A stretch of DNA of 64,000 bases from Jiella marina (GTDB taxonomy: Bacteria > Pseudomonadota > Alphaproteobacteria > Rhizobiales > Rhizobiaceae): positions 310,001 through 374,000 of the forward strand of contig NZ_JAKQZG010000001.1 in NCBI RefSeq assembly GCF_024359545.1, read 5' to 3'. The translations under genes were made by a program, and so were the position numbers. The notes under the pieces are model-generated. The model was not told the DNA's origin. It did no database searches and was given only the letters and a program-made list of their open reading frames with translations. Of this stretch, positions 35,720 through 45,224 are shown piece by piece. Position 1 is the stretch's first letter; each line of letters begins with the position of its first letter.

Positions 35720-36614
35720 CCTGACGGGCTATGGCGGCCGGCCGCCGCAGATTGTCTGGCCCAATGGTGCCCGGGTCGCCGTGTCGCTGGTGGTCAATTA
35801 CGAAGAGGGCGCGGAACAGCAGGTCAGCGACGGTGACACACGGTCCGAGCCGATGGGCGAGGTCATCAGCGTCGTCGAACCGGGTGTCCGCGACCTCGGC
35901 CAGGAACAGATCTTCGCCTACGGGATGCGCGTCGGCCTGTGGCGCTTCCTCGACACGTTCGACCGGCGCGGCATCGCGGCGACCTTCTTCTGCTGCGGGC
36001 GAGCCGTCGAGCGCACGCCGGAGTTGGCTGCCGAGATCACCCGGCGAGGCCACGAAGCCGCCTGCCACGGCTGGCGGTGGCGCCCGCATTCCGACTATCC
36101 AAGCCGAGAGGCTGAGAGCACCGATCTCGACCGAGCCGTCGGCGCGATCGCGGCCGCAACCGGCGAGCGGCCGGTCGGCTTCTTCTGCCGCGGCAGCGAG
36201 AGCGTCTGGACGCGCGACCTCCTTCAGGAACGCGGTTTCCTCTACACCTCCAACGCCTTCGACGACGATCTGCCCTATCGGGAGGCCGAGCGGCCGGGGC
36301 TTCTGATCGTCCCCTATGCGCTCGACACCAACGACATGAAGTTCTTCCATCCGAACGGCTTCGTGCGGGCGCGCGAAATGGTCGAATATGTCGAGGACGC
36401 GCTCAAGCAGCTCGTCGAGGAAGCGCGCGAAAGCGGTCGCTCGTCGATCCTCAATATCGGCTTTCACCTGCGCATCTGCGGCCGCCCCGCGCGCTTTCGT
36501 GCCGTCGAAGGCATCCTGGATGCGCTCGACCGGCACAAGGACAGAATCTGGATCACACGGCGCGATGCGATTGCCCGGCATTTCGCTGCGCACCACCCGG
36601 ACGACGCGTCATGA
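35712..36614 (+). CDS. PuuE-like polysaccharide-deacetylase family hydrolase
   Basis: 300 aa NodB-fold protein starting MRDLTGYGGRPPQIVWPNGA, then VNYEEGAEQQVSDGDTRSE, the pattern of PuuE, the cofactor-independent allantoinase/urate-catabolism family. The metal-region segment is HEAACHGWRWRPHSDYP. The family opens cyclic ureides such as allantoin. Its genomic partners (kinase, SIS, racemase-like) are not those of urate degradation, so a related ring or amide substrate is likely. Stop overlaps the following ATG by 4 bases. Confidence 0.82.
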   Translation: MRDLTGYGGRPPQIVWPNGARVAVSLVVNYEEGAEQQVSDGDTRSEPMGEVISVVEPGVRDLGQEQIFAYGMRVGLWRFLDTFDRRGIAATFFCCGRAVERTPELAAEITRRGHEAACHGWRWRPHSDYPSREAESTDLDRAVGAIAAATGERPVGFFCRGSESVWTRDLLQERGFLYTSNAFDDDLPYREAERPGLLIVPYALDTNDMKFFHPNGFVRAREMVEYVEDALKQLVEEARESGRSSILNIGFHLRICGRPARFRAVEGILDALDRHKDRIWITRRDAIARHFAAHHPDDAS

Positions 36615-37255
36615 TCAAGCCGGTTCTTCTCATCAATCCGAACAGTTCGGACGAGACGACCCGGCTGATGGTCAGGATCGCCCGTGAAGCCGCATCGACC
36701 ATCACAATACAGGGGGTCACGGCCTCTGAAGCTCCCCCACTGATCACAAACGAAGCCGAACTGGCGATCGCGGCGGTGGCCGTCTGCCAGATCGAAGTTC
36801 CGCCGGTCTATGATGGAGTCATCGTGTCGGCGTTCGGCGATCCCGGCCGAAACGCGCTGGCCAAGCGGCTGGGTGTCCCGGTCCTGGGGATCGCCGAAGC
36901 AAGCATGCGTCTCGCCGCTGAGAACGGTCGGCGCTTCTCCGTCGCGACCACCACGCCCGACCTCGTGCGCGCCATCGAGCGGCGCGCGGCGATCCTCGGC
37001 CATGGCGCGCAGCTCGCGTCTGTCCGGCTGACGGAGGGGCCACTGGAGGCCGTGATGCGTGATCCCTGCCTACTGCACACCGCGCTGGCCAAGGCGGTGA
37101 CCCAAGCGGTCGAGGAGGATGGGGCGGAAGCCGTGATCATCGGCGGTGGTCCGCTGGCGGCGGCGGCCCGCAGCCTCGCCGCCACCTCGCCGGTGCCGTT
37201 GATCGAGCCGATCCCCGCCGCCGTGACCGCGATCGAGAAGGCTTTGAGCCGCTAA
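36611..37255 (+). CDS. Asp/Glu/hydantoin racemase-family protein without catalytic Cys pair
   Basis: 214 aa. The fold is clear (LLINPNSSDETT, VIVSAFGDPG, VLGIAEASM, AVIIGGGPLA). The first catalytic Cys position reads Ala (SAFGDPG, ~74) and the second, normally LGCAG, reads IGGGP (~179). Two-base racemisation is therefore unlikely, and another reaction or a binding role must be considered. Last gene of the rightward operon; it overlaps the convergent gene by 4 bases at the stop codons. Confidence 0.8.
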   Translation: MIKPVLLINPNSSDETTRLMVRIAREAASTITIQGVTASEAPPLITNEAELAIAAVAVCQIEVPPVYDGVIVSAFGDPGRNALAKRLGVPVLGIAEASMRLAAENGRRFSVATTTPDLVRAIERRAAILGHGAQLASVRLTEGPLEAVMRDPCLLHTALAKAVTQAVEEDGAEAVIIGGGPLAAAARSLAATSPVPLIEPIPAAVTAIEKALSR

Positions 37256-38193
37256 CCGGCACCGTTCGACGCGGGTTGCCATTCCGGCAGCCCGATCGCC
37301 TGGCGCCAGTGCCGCGCGATCTGGCCGCGTGTCGCAATCCAGGCCTCGCCCGAGGACGCGATCGTGTCGACCACCTGCTCCAGGGCGTCGATCCGGGCCG
37401 GCCGGCCGATGATGCGCAGATGCAGGCCGATGGAAAGCATGCGCGGCGCCGACTTTCCCTCCCGTCGCAGGCGATCGAAGGCCGCGAGGCAGTAGCGCGT
37501 GAAATCCTCGCCCTGGATAAAGCCGCCGCCCGGCTGAAACCGCATGTCGTTCGTGTCGAACGCATAGGGGAGCACCATGTGACGGTGCCCGTCCAGGTTG
37601 ACGGCATAGGGCATGTCGTCGTCATAGGCGTCGGAATCGTAGAGAAAACCGCCATGCTCGATCAGCAGGCGGCGGGTGTTCTCCGTCGATGCCGAACGCG
37701 TGTGCCACCCGACGGGCGCCACGCCGGCGGCCTCGTTGATCGCCGCATGGGTGCGCGCGATGATCTCCCGCTCCTGGTCGACCGGCATGCCGGCATGGGT
37801 TTCCCAGCGCCAGCCATGGCAGCCGATCTCGTGACCGTTCATGACGGCGTCGCGCAGCAGCCAGGAGAGCCGCTCCGCCGCCCGGCCGCAGGTGGAGAAC
37901 GTCGCAGGGGCGCCATGACGGCCGAGCGCGTCGCGGATCCGCTGGTAGCCGGCACGGGGGCCATAGTCGTAATGGCTGGTCATGCAGGGATCGACCGCGC
38001 CGACCACCTCCTCGCGCGCCTCGTAGACGCTCTCGTTGCGTTCGTCGCCGTCAAGCAGGTTGCGCTCGGCCCCCTCCTCCACATTGACGACGAAGGACAC
38101 GGCGACCGCCGCACCGTTCGGCCAGGAAACCTCGGGAACATCGTCACCATAGCCGCGAAGATTGCGGCCTTCGCCGGGAAAGACGGTGGTCAT
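37252..38193 (-). CDS. PuuE-like polysaccharide-deacetylase family hydrolase
   Basis: 313 aa paralogue of the protein at 35712: LRGYGDDVPEVSWPNGAAVA, VNVEEGAERNLLDGDERNE and HEIGCHGWRWETHAGMP. Typical PuuE-family C-terminus LSIGLHLRIIGRPARI. It is the last gene of a leftward operon (BtpA, SIS, PfkB, amidohydrolase, this gene), sharing one base with the amidohydrolase stop. Ring opening of a cyclic ureide or deacylation is the likely chemistry. Confidence 0.82.
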   Translation of the reverse strand: MTTVFPGEGRNLRGYGDDVPEVSWPNGAAVAVSFVVNVEEGAERNLLDGDERNESVYEAREEVVGAVDPCMTSHYDYGPRAGYQRIRDALGRHGAPATFSTCGRAAERLSWLLRDAVMNGHEIGCHGWRWETHAGMPVDQEREIIARTHAAINEAAGVAPVGWHTRSASTENTRRLLIEHGGFLYDSDAYDDDMPYAVNLDGHRHMVLPYAFDTNDMRFQPGGGFIQGEDFTRYCLAAFDRLRREGKSAPRMLSIGLHLRIIGRPARIDALEQVVDTIASSGEAWIATRGQIARHWRQAIGLPEWQPASNGAG

Positions 38194-39728
38194 CAGCCTT
38201 GATCGTTCATCTTGTAGTGCGGGGAGCGCGGCGGGAGCCGGTAATTGTCGCGATAGAAGGCCTTCACATGGGGCAGGACGGCCGCCGACAACGCCTTGCG
38301 CGCCTGATCCTTGCCCGTGTCGGGTCGGGCGAGTTGCGCCGCGATCTCGGCGAGAACGGCGTCTCGGTCGACCTTGGTGAAGCCCCCGTTCTCATAGACG
38401 ATCTCGCCGGCGATCATCACCGTGCGAACACTCGTCGCCTTCGCCCGCTGCACCAGAACCTCCTCGAAGGCGATGTCGAGGCTCTGATAGGGATAGGTCA
38501 CCGCGTCCCAGTCGAACAGGACGAGATCCGCGTTCGAGCCGGGCGTCAGCCGCCCGATGCTCTCCCCGAACGGCGTCGTCGCAGCGCCGTGCTCCGTCGC
38601 CATGCGCAGAACGTTGGCGGAGGTCGGTGACGGCGCATCGATGCCCGGCTCGCGATGGGCGCGCAGCACCATGCGCATTTCCTGCAGCATGTCGCGATCG
38701 TCGTTGATGCCGGCCTCGTCGATACCGATCGCCACCCGCACGCCCTTCTCCACGAAGCGATTGACCGGCGCGATGCCGCTCTTGAGCCGGAAGTTCGAAC
38801 TGCAATTGTGGCAGAGGCAGACACCCGCCTCGGCGCAGGCCTCGATGTCCGCGCTCGTCACCCAGACACCATGGCCGACAGTCAGGCGCTCGTTCAGAAG
38901 GCCATGATCCGCCAGAACCCGTACGGCGGAGGCGCCCGCCCGCTTGTGGGCGTATTCCTTCTGATAGGCGGTCTCCAGGACATGGACATGCATCGGAGCC
39001 TGATAGCGCTCCGAAAGATCCGCAGCGCGCGCGAGCGCCCGGTCGGAAAGCCAGTGAAGGTTCGATGGTCCCAGCTGGACGGCCAGCCGGTTCTCGTCGC
39101 GGCACTCCTCGAAGAGCGTCTCGAAGACCGCGGCCTGTTCGTCGAGCGTGTTGCCGAATTCGGCGAAATATTCCGCCAGCGCGGGGCGGACATCCTCCGG
39201 CAAACGCTTCAGGAACGCTTGGTCGTCCTCGTAGACCAGCCGGTTCTGATCGCGGAACGCCATCGAGAAGGAAGCGCGCATCCCGATGTCGCGATAGGCT
39301 CCGAGCACCGAACGGGATGCCGCCATCAGCCCGTCATAGCCGCCGGGCGCCCGCGAATGGAGATGCTGGACGGTGGTCACACCGGAGGCGATCATCTCGA
39401 AGGCCGAGTAGAGCGTGTCGAGATAGAGATCGACCGAACGCAGGCCCAGCCGCGTCGCGAACCAGAGTTCCAGCGAGTGATCGAGCGAGCCGAGCTGGAG
39501 CGGCGTGAGACCGACATGATGATGGGCGTTGACGAAGCCCGGCACGACGGCCGTCCGCCCATTGCCGATGCGCTTTGCGTCGGGATAGCGGATTTCGAGC
39601 GACGCCTTATCACCGATTTCCGCGACCTTGCCGTCGACCACCACCAAGGCGGCGTCCCGGTGGAGGATCGGTTCGTCGCCGCGAAAACCTTCGAGGATAT
39701 AAGCCGCCTCGATCAGGGTGGTCGTCAT
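38193..39728 (-). CDS. ATZ/TRZ-type amidohydrolase
   Basis: 511 aa from ATG 39728 (MTTTLIEAAYILEGF). Metal motifs of subtype III amidohydrolases are present: VVPGFVNAHHHVGLTP (HxH), APMHVHVLET (His), TVGHGVWVTSADI (His) and AIGIDEAGINDDRDM (Asp). Enzymes of this group deaminate or hydrolyse N-heterocycles (cytosine, guanine, triazines). It lies 4 bases after the PfkB gene, and the PuuE-like gene starts at its stop, so two ring-acting hydrolases are co-made. Confidence 0.87.
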   Translation of the reverse strand: MTTTLIEAAYILEGFRGDEPILHRDAALVVVDGKVAEIGDKASLEIRYPDAKRIGNGRTAVVPGFVNAHHHVGLTPLQLGSLDHSLELWFATRLGLRSVDLYLDTLYSAFEMIASGVTTVQHLHSRAPGGYDGLMAASRSVLGAYRDIGMRASFSMAFRDQNRLVYEDDQAFLKRLPEDVRPALAEYFAEFGNTLDEQAAVFETLFEECRDENRLAVQLGPSNLHWLSDRALARAADLSERYQAPMHVHVLETAYQKEYAHKRAGASAVRVLADHGLLNERLTVGHGVWVTSADIEACAEAGVCLCHNCSSNFRLKSGIAPVNRFVEKGVRVAIGIDEAGINDDRDMLQEMRMVLRAHREPGIDAPSPTSANVLRMATEHGAATTPFGESIGRLTPGSNADLVLFDWDAVTYPYQSLDIAFEEVLVQRAKATSVRTVMIAGEIVYENGGFTKVDRDAVLAEIAAQLARPDTGKDQARKALSAAVLPHVKAFYRDNYRLPPRSPHYKMNDQG

Positions 39729-39732
39729 GCCG

Positions 39733-40671
39733 TCATCCCTTGCCCCGCTCGTCGCGCCAGCCGTCGAGCCTTGTCCGGAAGTCGTCCGCCGAAGCCTCCA
39801 GAAGCCGGTCGGCCCCATAGCCTTCGACGGCGATGGAAGCCGTGACCGCGCCGGTTCTGGCGGCAGCCTCGACCGCATCGGGGTCGCGCACGAGAGACGC
39901 CATGAAACCGCCGCAGAAACTGTCGCCCGCCCCCGTCGTGTCGATCACCTTCGCGCCAGGCCAGGCCGGCAGGGCGAACTCGGTCTCGCTGCGGCGATCA
40001 TAGACGAAGCACCCCTCGGCACCCAGCTTGATCACGGCGAGCCAGGGCCCGAGGCTCGTGATGTCGCGGGCGGCCTTGCGAACGTCGCGTGTGCGGAACA
40101 GGCGAACGATCTCTTCCTCGCTCGGCATGAAGATGTCGAGGCTCGCGATCATCCGGCGCAGGCGATCCTCATTGCCGGCGATGTAGTCCTCCTGGGGATC
40201 CAGCGCCACGACGGCCCTGGTCTCGCGCCTCAGATACGCGACCAGCTCTTCCTGCGCCGAGAGGGCCATGGCGAGGATCATGTGGGCGTCGGCCGCGAGA
40301 TATGCCTCCGGAACGTCGCGAGGGACCGGCGAAAGCCGCTCGAAATCCGTCTCGCTGGCAAACAGCGTCCATTGCCGCGATCCGTCGGCGCGGTATTCGA
40401 CGCGATTGTGCAGCGTCGGCAGATCGCGTGCCGGCAGATCCCGCGGCGACAACCCGCCTGCTTCCATGCGCCGGGTGGTCTCTTCCGGAAGGTCGTTTCC
40501 GACCGGTGCGATCATCTCCGTTTTGGGCAGGAGAGCGCGCGCGGCCAAGGTCGCGTAGAGCGCGTCGCCGCCGATGCAGCCCGGCCGTTCCGAGCCGTCC
40601 GGCAGCACCACGTCGTCGATTGTCAGATTGCCGTAGCAGACGAGCCTCGGGCTCTGACGTTCAGCCGGCAT
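39733..40671 (-). CDS. PfkB-family kinase
   Basis: 312 aa from ATG 40671, overlapping the SIS gene end by 11 bases. N-terminal LVCYGNLTIDDVVLPDG with CIGGDALYATLAARA, and the PfkB signature DTTGAGDSFCGGFMASL. All catalytic features are present. Paralogous to the kinase at 34727. Together with the SIS protein upstream it reproduces the kinase/deglycase pair of Frl and Fra systems; substrate unknown. Confidence 0.85.
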   Translation of the reverse strand: MPAERQSPRLVCYGNLTIDDVVLPDGSERPGCIGGDALYATLAARALLPKTEMIAPVGNDLPEETTRRMEAGGLSPRDLPARDLPTLHNRVEYRADGSRQWTLFASETDFERLSPVPRDVPEAYLAADAHMILAMALSAQEELVAYLRRETRAVVALDPQEDYIAGNEDRLRRMIASLDIFMPSEEEIVRLFRTRDVRKAARDITSLGPWLAVIKLGAEGCFVYDRRSETEFALPAWPGAKVIDTTGAGDSFCGGFMASLVRDPDAVEAAARTGAVTASIAVEGYGADRLLEASADDFRTRLDGWRDERGKG

Positions 40672-41848
40672 GGGCCGCTTCCGCCAGACGGAATTGCGCA
40701 CTCGCCAAATGGTAGGCGAAGAGCTGCACGGGGACGCTGTAGCAAAGCGCGGACAGAACCTCCGGCACGGCCGGCAAACGCAGGACCGCGTCGGAATGGG
40801 CGTCGAGTTCGCTCTCGTCCCCGGTCACCACGCTGAAGACGCGCCCATTCCAGCTTTTGCCCTGCATCGCGGTGTCCCGCGCCCGCGCCACGGACGGGCC
40901 GGCTGGCGCGATGAGGAAAAGCGGGTCGCCCGGCTTCTGCGAATTGTAATGGTGATACTCCTCCATCGGGATGGCGAGCGCGTGTTCCGCCGTGCACTCC
41001 TTCACCTTCGCGGCGCCGAACATGGCGGCTGCGAAGGTCGGCCCACCGCCCGCGAAGAGGAACATGCGCTTTTTGGCCTCGGTCTCGGCGATCTCCGCGA
41101 TTGCTTCGCTGTGCTCGCGCGTCACCCCGGCCATCTGTTCGGGAGCTGCGTCGAGCGCGGCCTGGAGTTCGTCGGCCCGCTCGGACTTGCCGCGGCCGCG
41201 AGCGATGTGGATCGCCAATTGCGCGAGAAGCGCGATCGCCGCCGTGCTCGCCTGGGTCGGCCAGCCCTTTCGCTCGGCGTGGATGCGGAGCTTGAAGGTG
41301 GATTCCTCCATGATCGGCGAGCCGACCGTGTTGCTGAGGGCGAGTGTTTCGGCGCCCATGGCGCGCGCCATCAGCATCGCTTCCACCGTCCGCGTGGTCG
41401 AACCGCTCGAACTGAGGCTGACGACGAGCGTCTTCGGGCCAATGGCATGGTACTGGTAATAGGCGAGATCCAGCGCCTGGATGGGCTCGCAGGGAATGCC
41501 GAGCAGTTCCTCGAACAGGGAACGGACGGCAACGTGCACGGCGAGTGAATCCCCGCAGCCGGTCATGACGATACGGTCGAAGTCGCCGCTCGCGATCTTG
41601 GCGGCCGCGTCCGCAATCGCCTGCCGTTCGCTCTCGAGTGTCGTCGCGATGGCTTCCGGCTGGCCGTGGATTTCCTCGATCGTGAATTCCACGCGGCGCT
41701 TGCGCTTCTCGTCGGTCGGCGCGTCCGTCGGAAGCTCCTTCATCATCCGCTCTTCCGCATCGTAGAGCTCGGAGATCAGATCCTTTGCGCGCTGATCGAG
41801 GGGGGAACCAGCCGCCAGAAGCGGGGTCGAAAAGCGGGTCGATGGCAT
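40661..41848 (-). CDS. SIS-domain protein, FrlB-like
   Basis: 395 aa. An N-terminal helical extension (about 90 residues) precedes two SIS domains: VMTGCGDSLAVHVAVRS (94-110) and VSLSSSGSTTRTVEAML (143-159). The second half includes LAIPMEEYHHYNSQKPGDPL, where Glu-Glu again falls in the deglycase/isomerase catalytic region. Third FrlB-like protein of the cluster, more complete in phosphate-binding motifs than the one at 30764. Second gene of the leftward operon after the BtpA gene. Confidence 0.83.
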   Translation of the reverse strand: MPSTRFSTPLLAAGSPLDQRAKDLISELYDAEERMMKELPTDAPTDEKRKRRVEFTIEEIHGQPEAIATTLESERQAIADAAAKIASGDFDRIVMTGCGDSLAVHVAVRSLFEELLGIPCEPIQALDLAYYQYHAIGPKTLVVSLSSSGSTTRTVEAMLMARAMGAETLALSNTVGSPIMEESTFKLRIHAERKGWPTQASTAAIALLAQLAIHIARGRGKSERADELQAALDAAPEQMAGVTREHSEAIAEIAETEAKKRMFLFAGGGPTFAAAMFGAAKVKECTAEHALAIPMEEYHHYNSQKPGDPLFLIAPAGPSVARARDTAMQGKSWNGRVFSVVTGDESELDAHSDAVLRLPAVPEVLSALCYSVPVQLFAYHLASAQFRLAEAAHAG

Positions 41849-41899
41849 GGACGATGAAACTCCTGATCTGTATTCGGGCGCGAGATGGTTCGAAGGTGA

Positions 41900-42670
41900 C
41901 TAGCCGGCCGCCTCCACGAATTGGGCAATGCGCCGCGCATCCCAGCGGTTCATGTCCTCATCCGAAGCGCCGGGGCGAACGAGGGCCGTGCTGACCACCA
42001 CCGAATCCACGGCCGACAACGCCTCGCGCACGTTCCCGGCCGTCACGCCACCGCCGAGCACGATCGGCCGCTTCACGCCGGCCTGCCGCGCCGCCGCGAT
42101 CCGCTCAAGCGAATCCTCGAAGGACGAACCGGTGATGACGAGCGCGTCGGCGCCGAGGCCCTCGGCCCAATTCGCCGCCATGTCGTGCGGAACCGGATTG
42201 AGCGGCACGGAAGTGCGGTCATGCACATCGGCGAGAATCCGGATGTCCGAGCGGTCGATCTCCTCCCGATAGCGCGTGGCATCGACGCCGAGAGCGTCCT
42301 TGATCCCTTCGCTGTTTACCGAGGCTCCGGTGAAGACTTTCAGGCGCACGAAATCGGCCCCTGCGGCGTCGGCGATGGCCAGCGGCGAGATCGCATCGTG
42401 GGCCTGCACGATGATGCCCATGAACAGCTCGGGAAATTCCCGGCGAAGGCTGCGCCCCAGCGAGGCCATGCGGGCGATCGTGCGGGGGCTCGCGCTGCCG
42501 CGCTCACGCGTTTCGTCCTGGACCTTGATCGCCGTAATGCCGTTCTTCACGAAGGTCTCGGCGTTCGACAGAAGAAAGTCCTCGTACCAGCTGAGCGGCC
42601 GCGCAGCGCCATATCCGAAAGGCGGCAGCTGCAGCGCACCGATGATCTTCGGCAAAGAGGATTCCGGCAT
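41900..42670 (-). CDS. BtpA/SgcQ family TIM-barrel protein
   Basis: 256 aa from ATG 42670; the longer frame upstream to 42805 lacks family similarity. KIIGALQLPPFGYGAARPLS at the start, ADFVRLKVFTGASVNSEGI, RILADVHDRTSVPL, GADALVITGSSFEDSL and RPIVLGGGVTAGNVREAL follow the BtpA pattern. BtpA was first linked to photosystem I biogenesis in cyanobacteria, but homologues such as SgcQ occur in sugar gene clusters with no proven reaction. It heads the leftward operon with SIS and PfkB genes, so an aldolase, lyase or isomerase step on the sugar moiety is plausible. Confidence 0.82.
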   Translation of the reverse strand: MPESSLPKIIGALQLPPFGYGAARPLSWYEDFLLSNAETFVKNGITAIKVQDETRERGSASPRTIARMASLGRSLRREFPELFMGIIVQAHDAISPLAIADAAGADFVRLKVFTGASVNSEGIKDALGVDATRYREEIDRSDIRILADVHDRTSVPLNPVPHDMAANWAEGLGADALVITGSSFEDSLERIAAARQAGVKRPIVLGGGVTAGNVREALSAVDSVVVSTALVRPGASDEDMNRWDARRIAQFVEAAG

Positions 42671-42939
42671 GAATTGGTCCCGTCGTGTCGAGCAAAGAAG
42701 AAGGACGCGGATCGCGCAAACCGAGGACGACGCGGTGTCGCTGGATGGGACTGCGCTCAAAGAGGTGGGCCTCGACCGGATAGCATGTGTCAGGTTCCTT
42801 GCCAACGAAGCCGGACCGTTGATTGCCTTGGCTCTCTCCCCTCGCTAGGTTCACCGAACAGTCTTCATCGCCGATCGCCATGGCCTTCGGGCCCCGTGCC
42901 TCTTCCCGCCATCGCGACTTGAATTCTTGAGGAAACATC

Positions 42940-44436
42940 ATGTCGGATCTCGTCATCCGCGGCGGCGACGTGCTCCGTTCTGCAGCCTCCCCGACCGCCG
43001 AAACCGGCGATATCCTGATCCGGGATGGCCGCATCGCCGCCGTCGGCCCCGACATTGATGCCTTGGGGTGCGAAATCCTCGACGCGACCGGGCAACTCGT
43101 CATCCCCGGTCTGGTCAATGCGCATCTCCACTCGCCCGGAAACTTCATGCGCGGCACGCTGGACGGCCTGCCGCTCGAAGTCTTCATGCTCTACGAGGTG
43201 CCGCACCAGACGGAGGGTGAAGAAGATCCCCGGCGGGTCCGGCTGCGCACGCTTCTGGGGGCGGCGGAGATGCTGAAGCTCGGCATCACCAGCGTCGCCG
43301 ACGACGTCTTCTTCGTTCCGCTGACCAGCCGTTCCGCCATCGATGCGGTGGCCGGCGCTTATGTCGAGAGCGGCATGCGGGCGACGATCGGGCTCGATCA
43401 GCCGATCGTGGTGGAATACGAGAAATACCCGTTCCTCACCGATCTCCTGCCGGACGACATCAAGCGCCGCATGGAGGACGCGCCGCGGGAAACCGCCGAC
43501 GGCATGCTGGCCCATTACGATCATCTGATCGACACCTGGCACGAGGCCGGCGACGGCCGCATCTCGGCAGCCGTCTCCTGCTCCGCCCCGCAACGGGCGA
43601 CTCCGGCCTATCTGAAAGCACTCTCGGACCTCGCCCGAAGCTACGATCTCCCCTTCTTCTGCCACATCCTGGAATCCAAGCTCCAACGTGTGCTGGGCGA
43701 GGAGAAATACGGCCAATCGCTGGTCCGTTACGTCGACGAACTCGGGATCCTCGACGAGCAGATGCAGGTCATCCATGCGATCTGGGTCGATGAGGACGAC
43801 ATCGCCATTTTGGGTCGCTCCGGCGCCATCGTCGCCCACAACCCGGTCTGCAACATGCGGCTCGGCAGCGGTGTGATGCCGTTCCGCGCGCTGCGGAACG
43901 CCGGTGTCCCGCTCTGCCTTGGAACCGACGAAGCGATCAGCGACGACAGCCACAATCTCTGGGTCGCGATGAAGACCGCGGGCATGATCCATGCTCTGGC
44001 CAATCCGGACTTCGACGCCTGGCCGAAAGCCGAGGAAATCCTGTCTGCGGTCTGGGACGGCGGCGATCGGCTGATGCGCCGGGCGGAGCCGCTCGGTCGC
44101 ATCGAACCGGGCGCTGCCGCCGATCTCGCGATCCTCGACCTCGATGCCCCCGCCTTCCGCCCGCTGCACGACATTCGCCGTCAGCTCGTCCTCTGCGAGA
44201 CCGGTTCCTCGGTGGTCCATACGATCGTCGGCGGCCAGATCGTCATGCGCGACATGCAGCTCACGACGATCGACGAAGGCGCGCTGCTGGAGGAGCTTCG
44301 CGCCCTCGAACCGCAATTGCGGGCGGAGGCCGAGAGCCTGCGCGGTTCCGCCGCCGAGGTCCTGCCCTATTACCGCCGGATGGTGGAAATGGCCGCCGCG
44401 CGCGACGTCGGCTTCACGCGCTGGGTCGGGCGTTGA
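42940..44436 (+). CDS. ATZ/TRZ-type amidohydrolase
   Basis: 498 aa. Metal-binding motifs: VIPGLVNAHLHSPGNFMRG (HxH), LPFFCHILES (His), VIHAIWVDEDDIAIL (His), and LCLGTDEAISDDSHN (Asp). Built like chlorohydrolase/cytosine-deaminase-type enzymes that release ammonia from cyclic amidines or amides. First gene of a three-gene rightward operon with a racemase-like and a deacetylase-like gene; divergent from the BtpA operon with 269 bases between them. Confidence 0.88.
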   Translation: MSDLVIRGGDVLRSAASPTAETGDILIRDGRIAAVGPDIDALGCEILDATGQLVIPGLVNAHLHSPGNFMRGTLDGLPLEVFMLYEVPHQTEGEEDPRRVRLRTLLGAAEMLKLGITSVADDVFFVPLTSRSAIDAVAGAYVESGMRATIGLDQPIVVEYEKYPFLTDLLPDDIKRRMEDAPRETADGMLAHYDHLIDTWHEAGDGRISAAVSCSAPQRATPAYLKALSDLARSYDLPFFCHILESKLQRVLGEEKYGQSLVRYVDELGILDEQMQVIHAIWVDEDDIAILGRSGAIVAHNPVCNMRLGSGVMPFRALRNAGVPLCLGTDEAISDDSHNLWVAMKTAGMIHALANPDFDAWPKAEEILSAVWDGGDRLMRRAEPLGRIEPGAAADLAILDLDAPAFRPLHDIRRQLVLCETGSSVVHTIVGGQIVMRDMQLTTIDEGALLEELRALEPQLRAEAESLRGSAAEVLPYYRRMVEMAAARDVGFTRWVGR

Positions 44437-44456
44437 GCCAACGAGGACGAGACGGC

Positions 44457-45224
44457 ATGCACATCCACATCATCAACCCGAACACCACCGCCGCCTTCAC
44501 CGAGGCGGACCGGCTGGCCGGCTCGGCGGTCGCTGCTCCGCAGACCCGTGTAACGGCCAGCGAGCCGAAAGAGGGCGTCCCCTCCATCGAGAGCCATTTC
44601 GAGGAAGCGGTGGCAACCCTCGGCGTCGTCGAGGAGGTTCGGCGCCACGAGGCGGAGGGCGTGGACGCTTTCGTCATCGCCTGCTTCGGCGACACCGGCC
44701 TGTCGGCCGCCCGCGAAGTGGCCTGCGTTCCGGTCGTCGGCATGACCGAAGCGGCGCTGATGGCTGCGGCCATGGTGGCCCAGAGCTTCTCGATCGTGAC
44801 TTTGCCGGCACGAACCCGCATCCACGCCCACCGGGTGGTTGCCTCCCTCGGCCTCGGGCTCGCCGGTCGATGCCTGCCGATCCGCGCCGTCGACGTTCCC
44901 GTCCTTTACGGCGAAGAGGAGGACGAAGCGGTGCGCCGCGCGATCGCATCCCAAGGTCGCGAAGCGATCGAGAAGGAGGGCGCGGAGGCGATCGTGCTCG
45001 GCTGCGCCGGGATCGGCCATCTGGCCGCCCCGCTCTCGCAGGAGCTCGGCGTGCCCGTCATCGACGGGGTGGCGGTGGCCGTCGGCATGGCCGAGACCCT
45101 GGTGCGCAACGGCCTCGCGACGTCGAAGCGTTCGAGCTTCGCCGCGCCGCCGGACAAGCCGCTGTCGCCGCGCTATCGGTTTCTCGCCGACCCGGCTGAC
45201 GAGACGAACGGGCACCCGCAATGA
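44457..45224 (+). CDS. Asp/Glu/hydantoin racemase family protein (both Cys present)
   Basis: 255 aa from ATG 44457 with GAGGACGAG upstream. HIINPNTTAAFTEAD, FVIACFGDTG (Cys76) and IVLGCAGIGHLA (Cys183) match the two-cysteine active site of hydantoin/allantoin racemases. It could racemise a 5-substituted hydantoin or allantoin-like intermediate. It is the only one of the three paralogues in the cluster with an intact active site. Overlaps the deacetylase-like gene by 4 bases. Confidence 0.87.
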   Translation: MHIHIINPNTTAAFTEADRLAGSAVAAPQTRVTASEPKEGVPSIESHFEEAVATLGVVEEVRRHEAEGVDAFVIACFGDTGLSAAREVACVPVVGMTEAALMAAAMVAQSFSIVTLPARTRIHAHRVVASLGLGLAGRCLPIRAVDVPVLYGEEEDEAVRRAIASQGREAIEKEGAEAIVLGCAGIGHLAAPLSQELGVPVIDGVAVAVGMAETLVRNGLATSKRSSFAAPPDKPLSPRYRFLADPADETNGHPQ

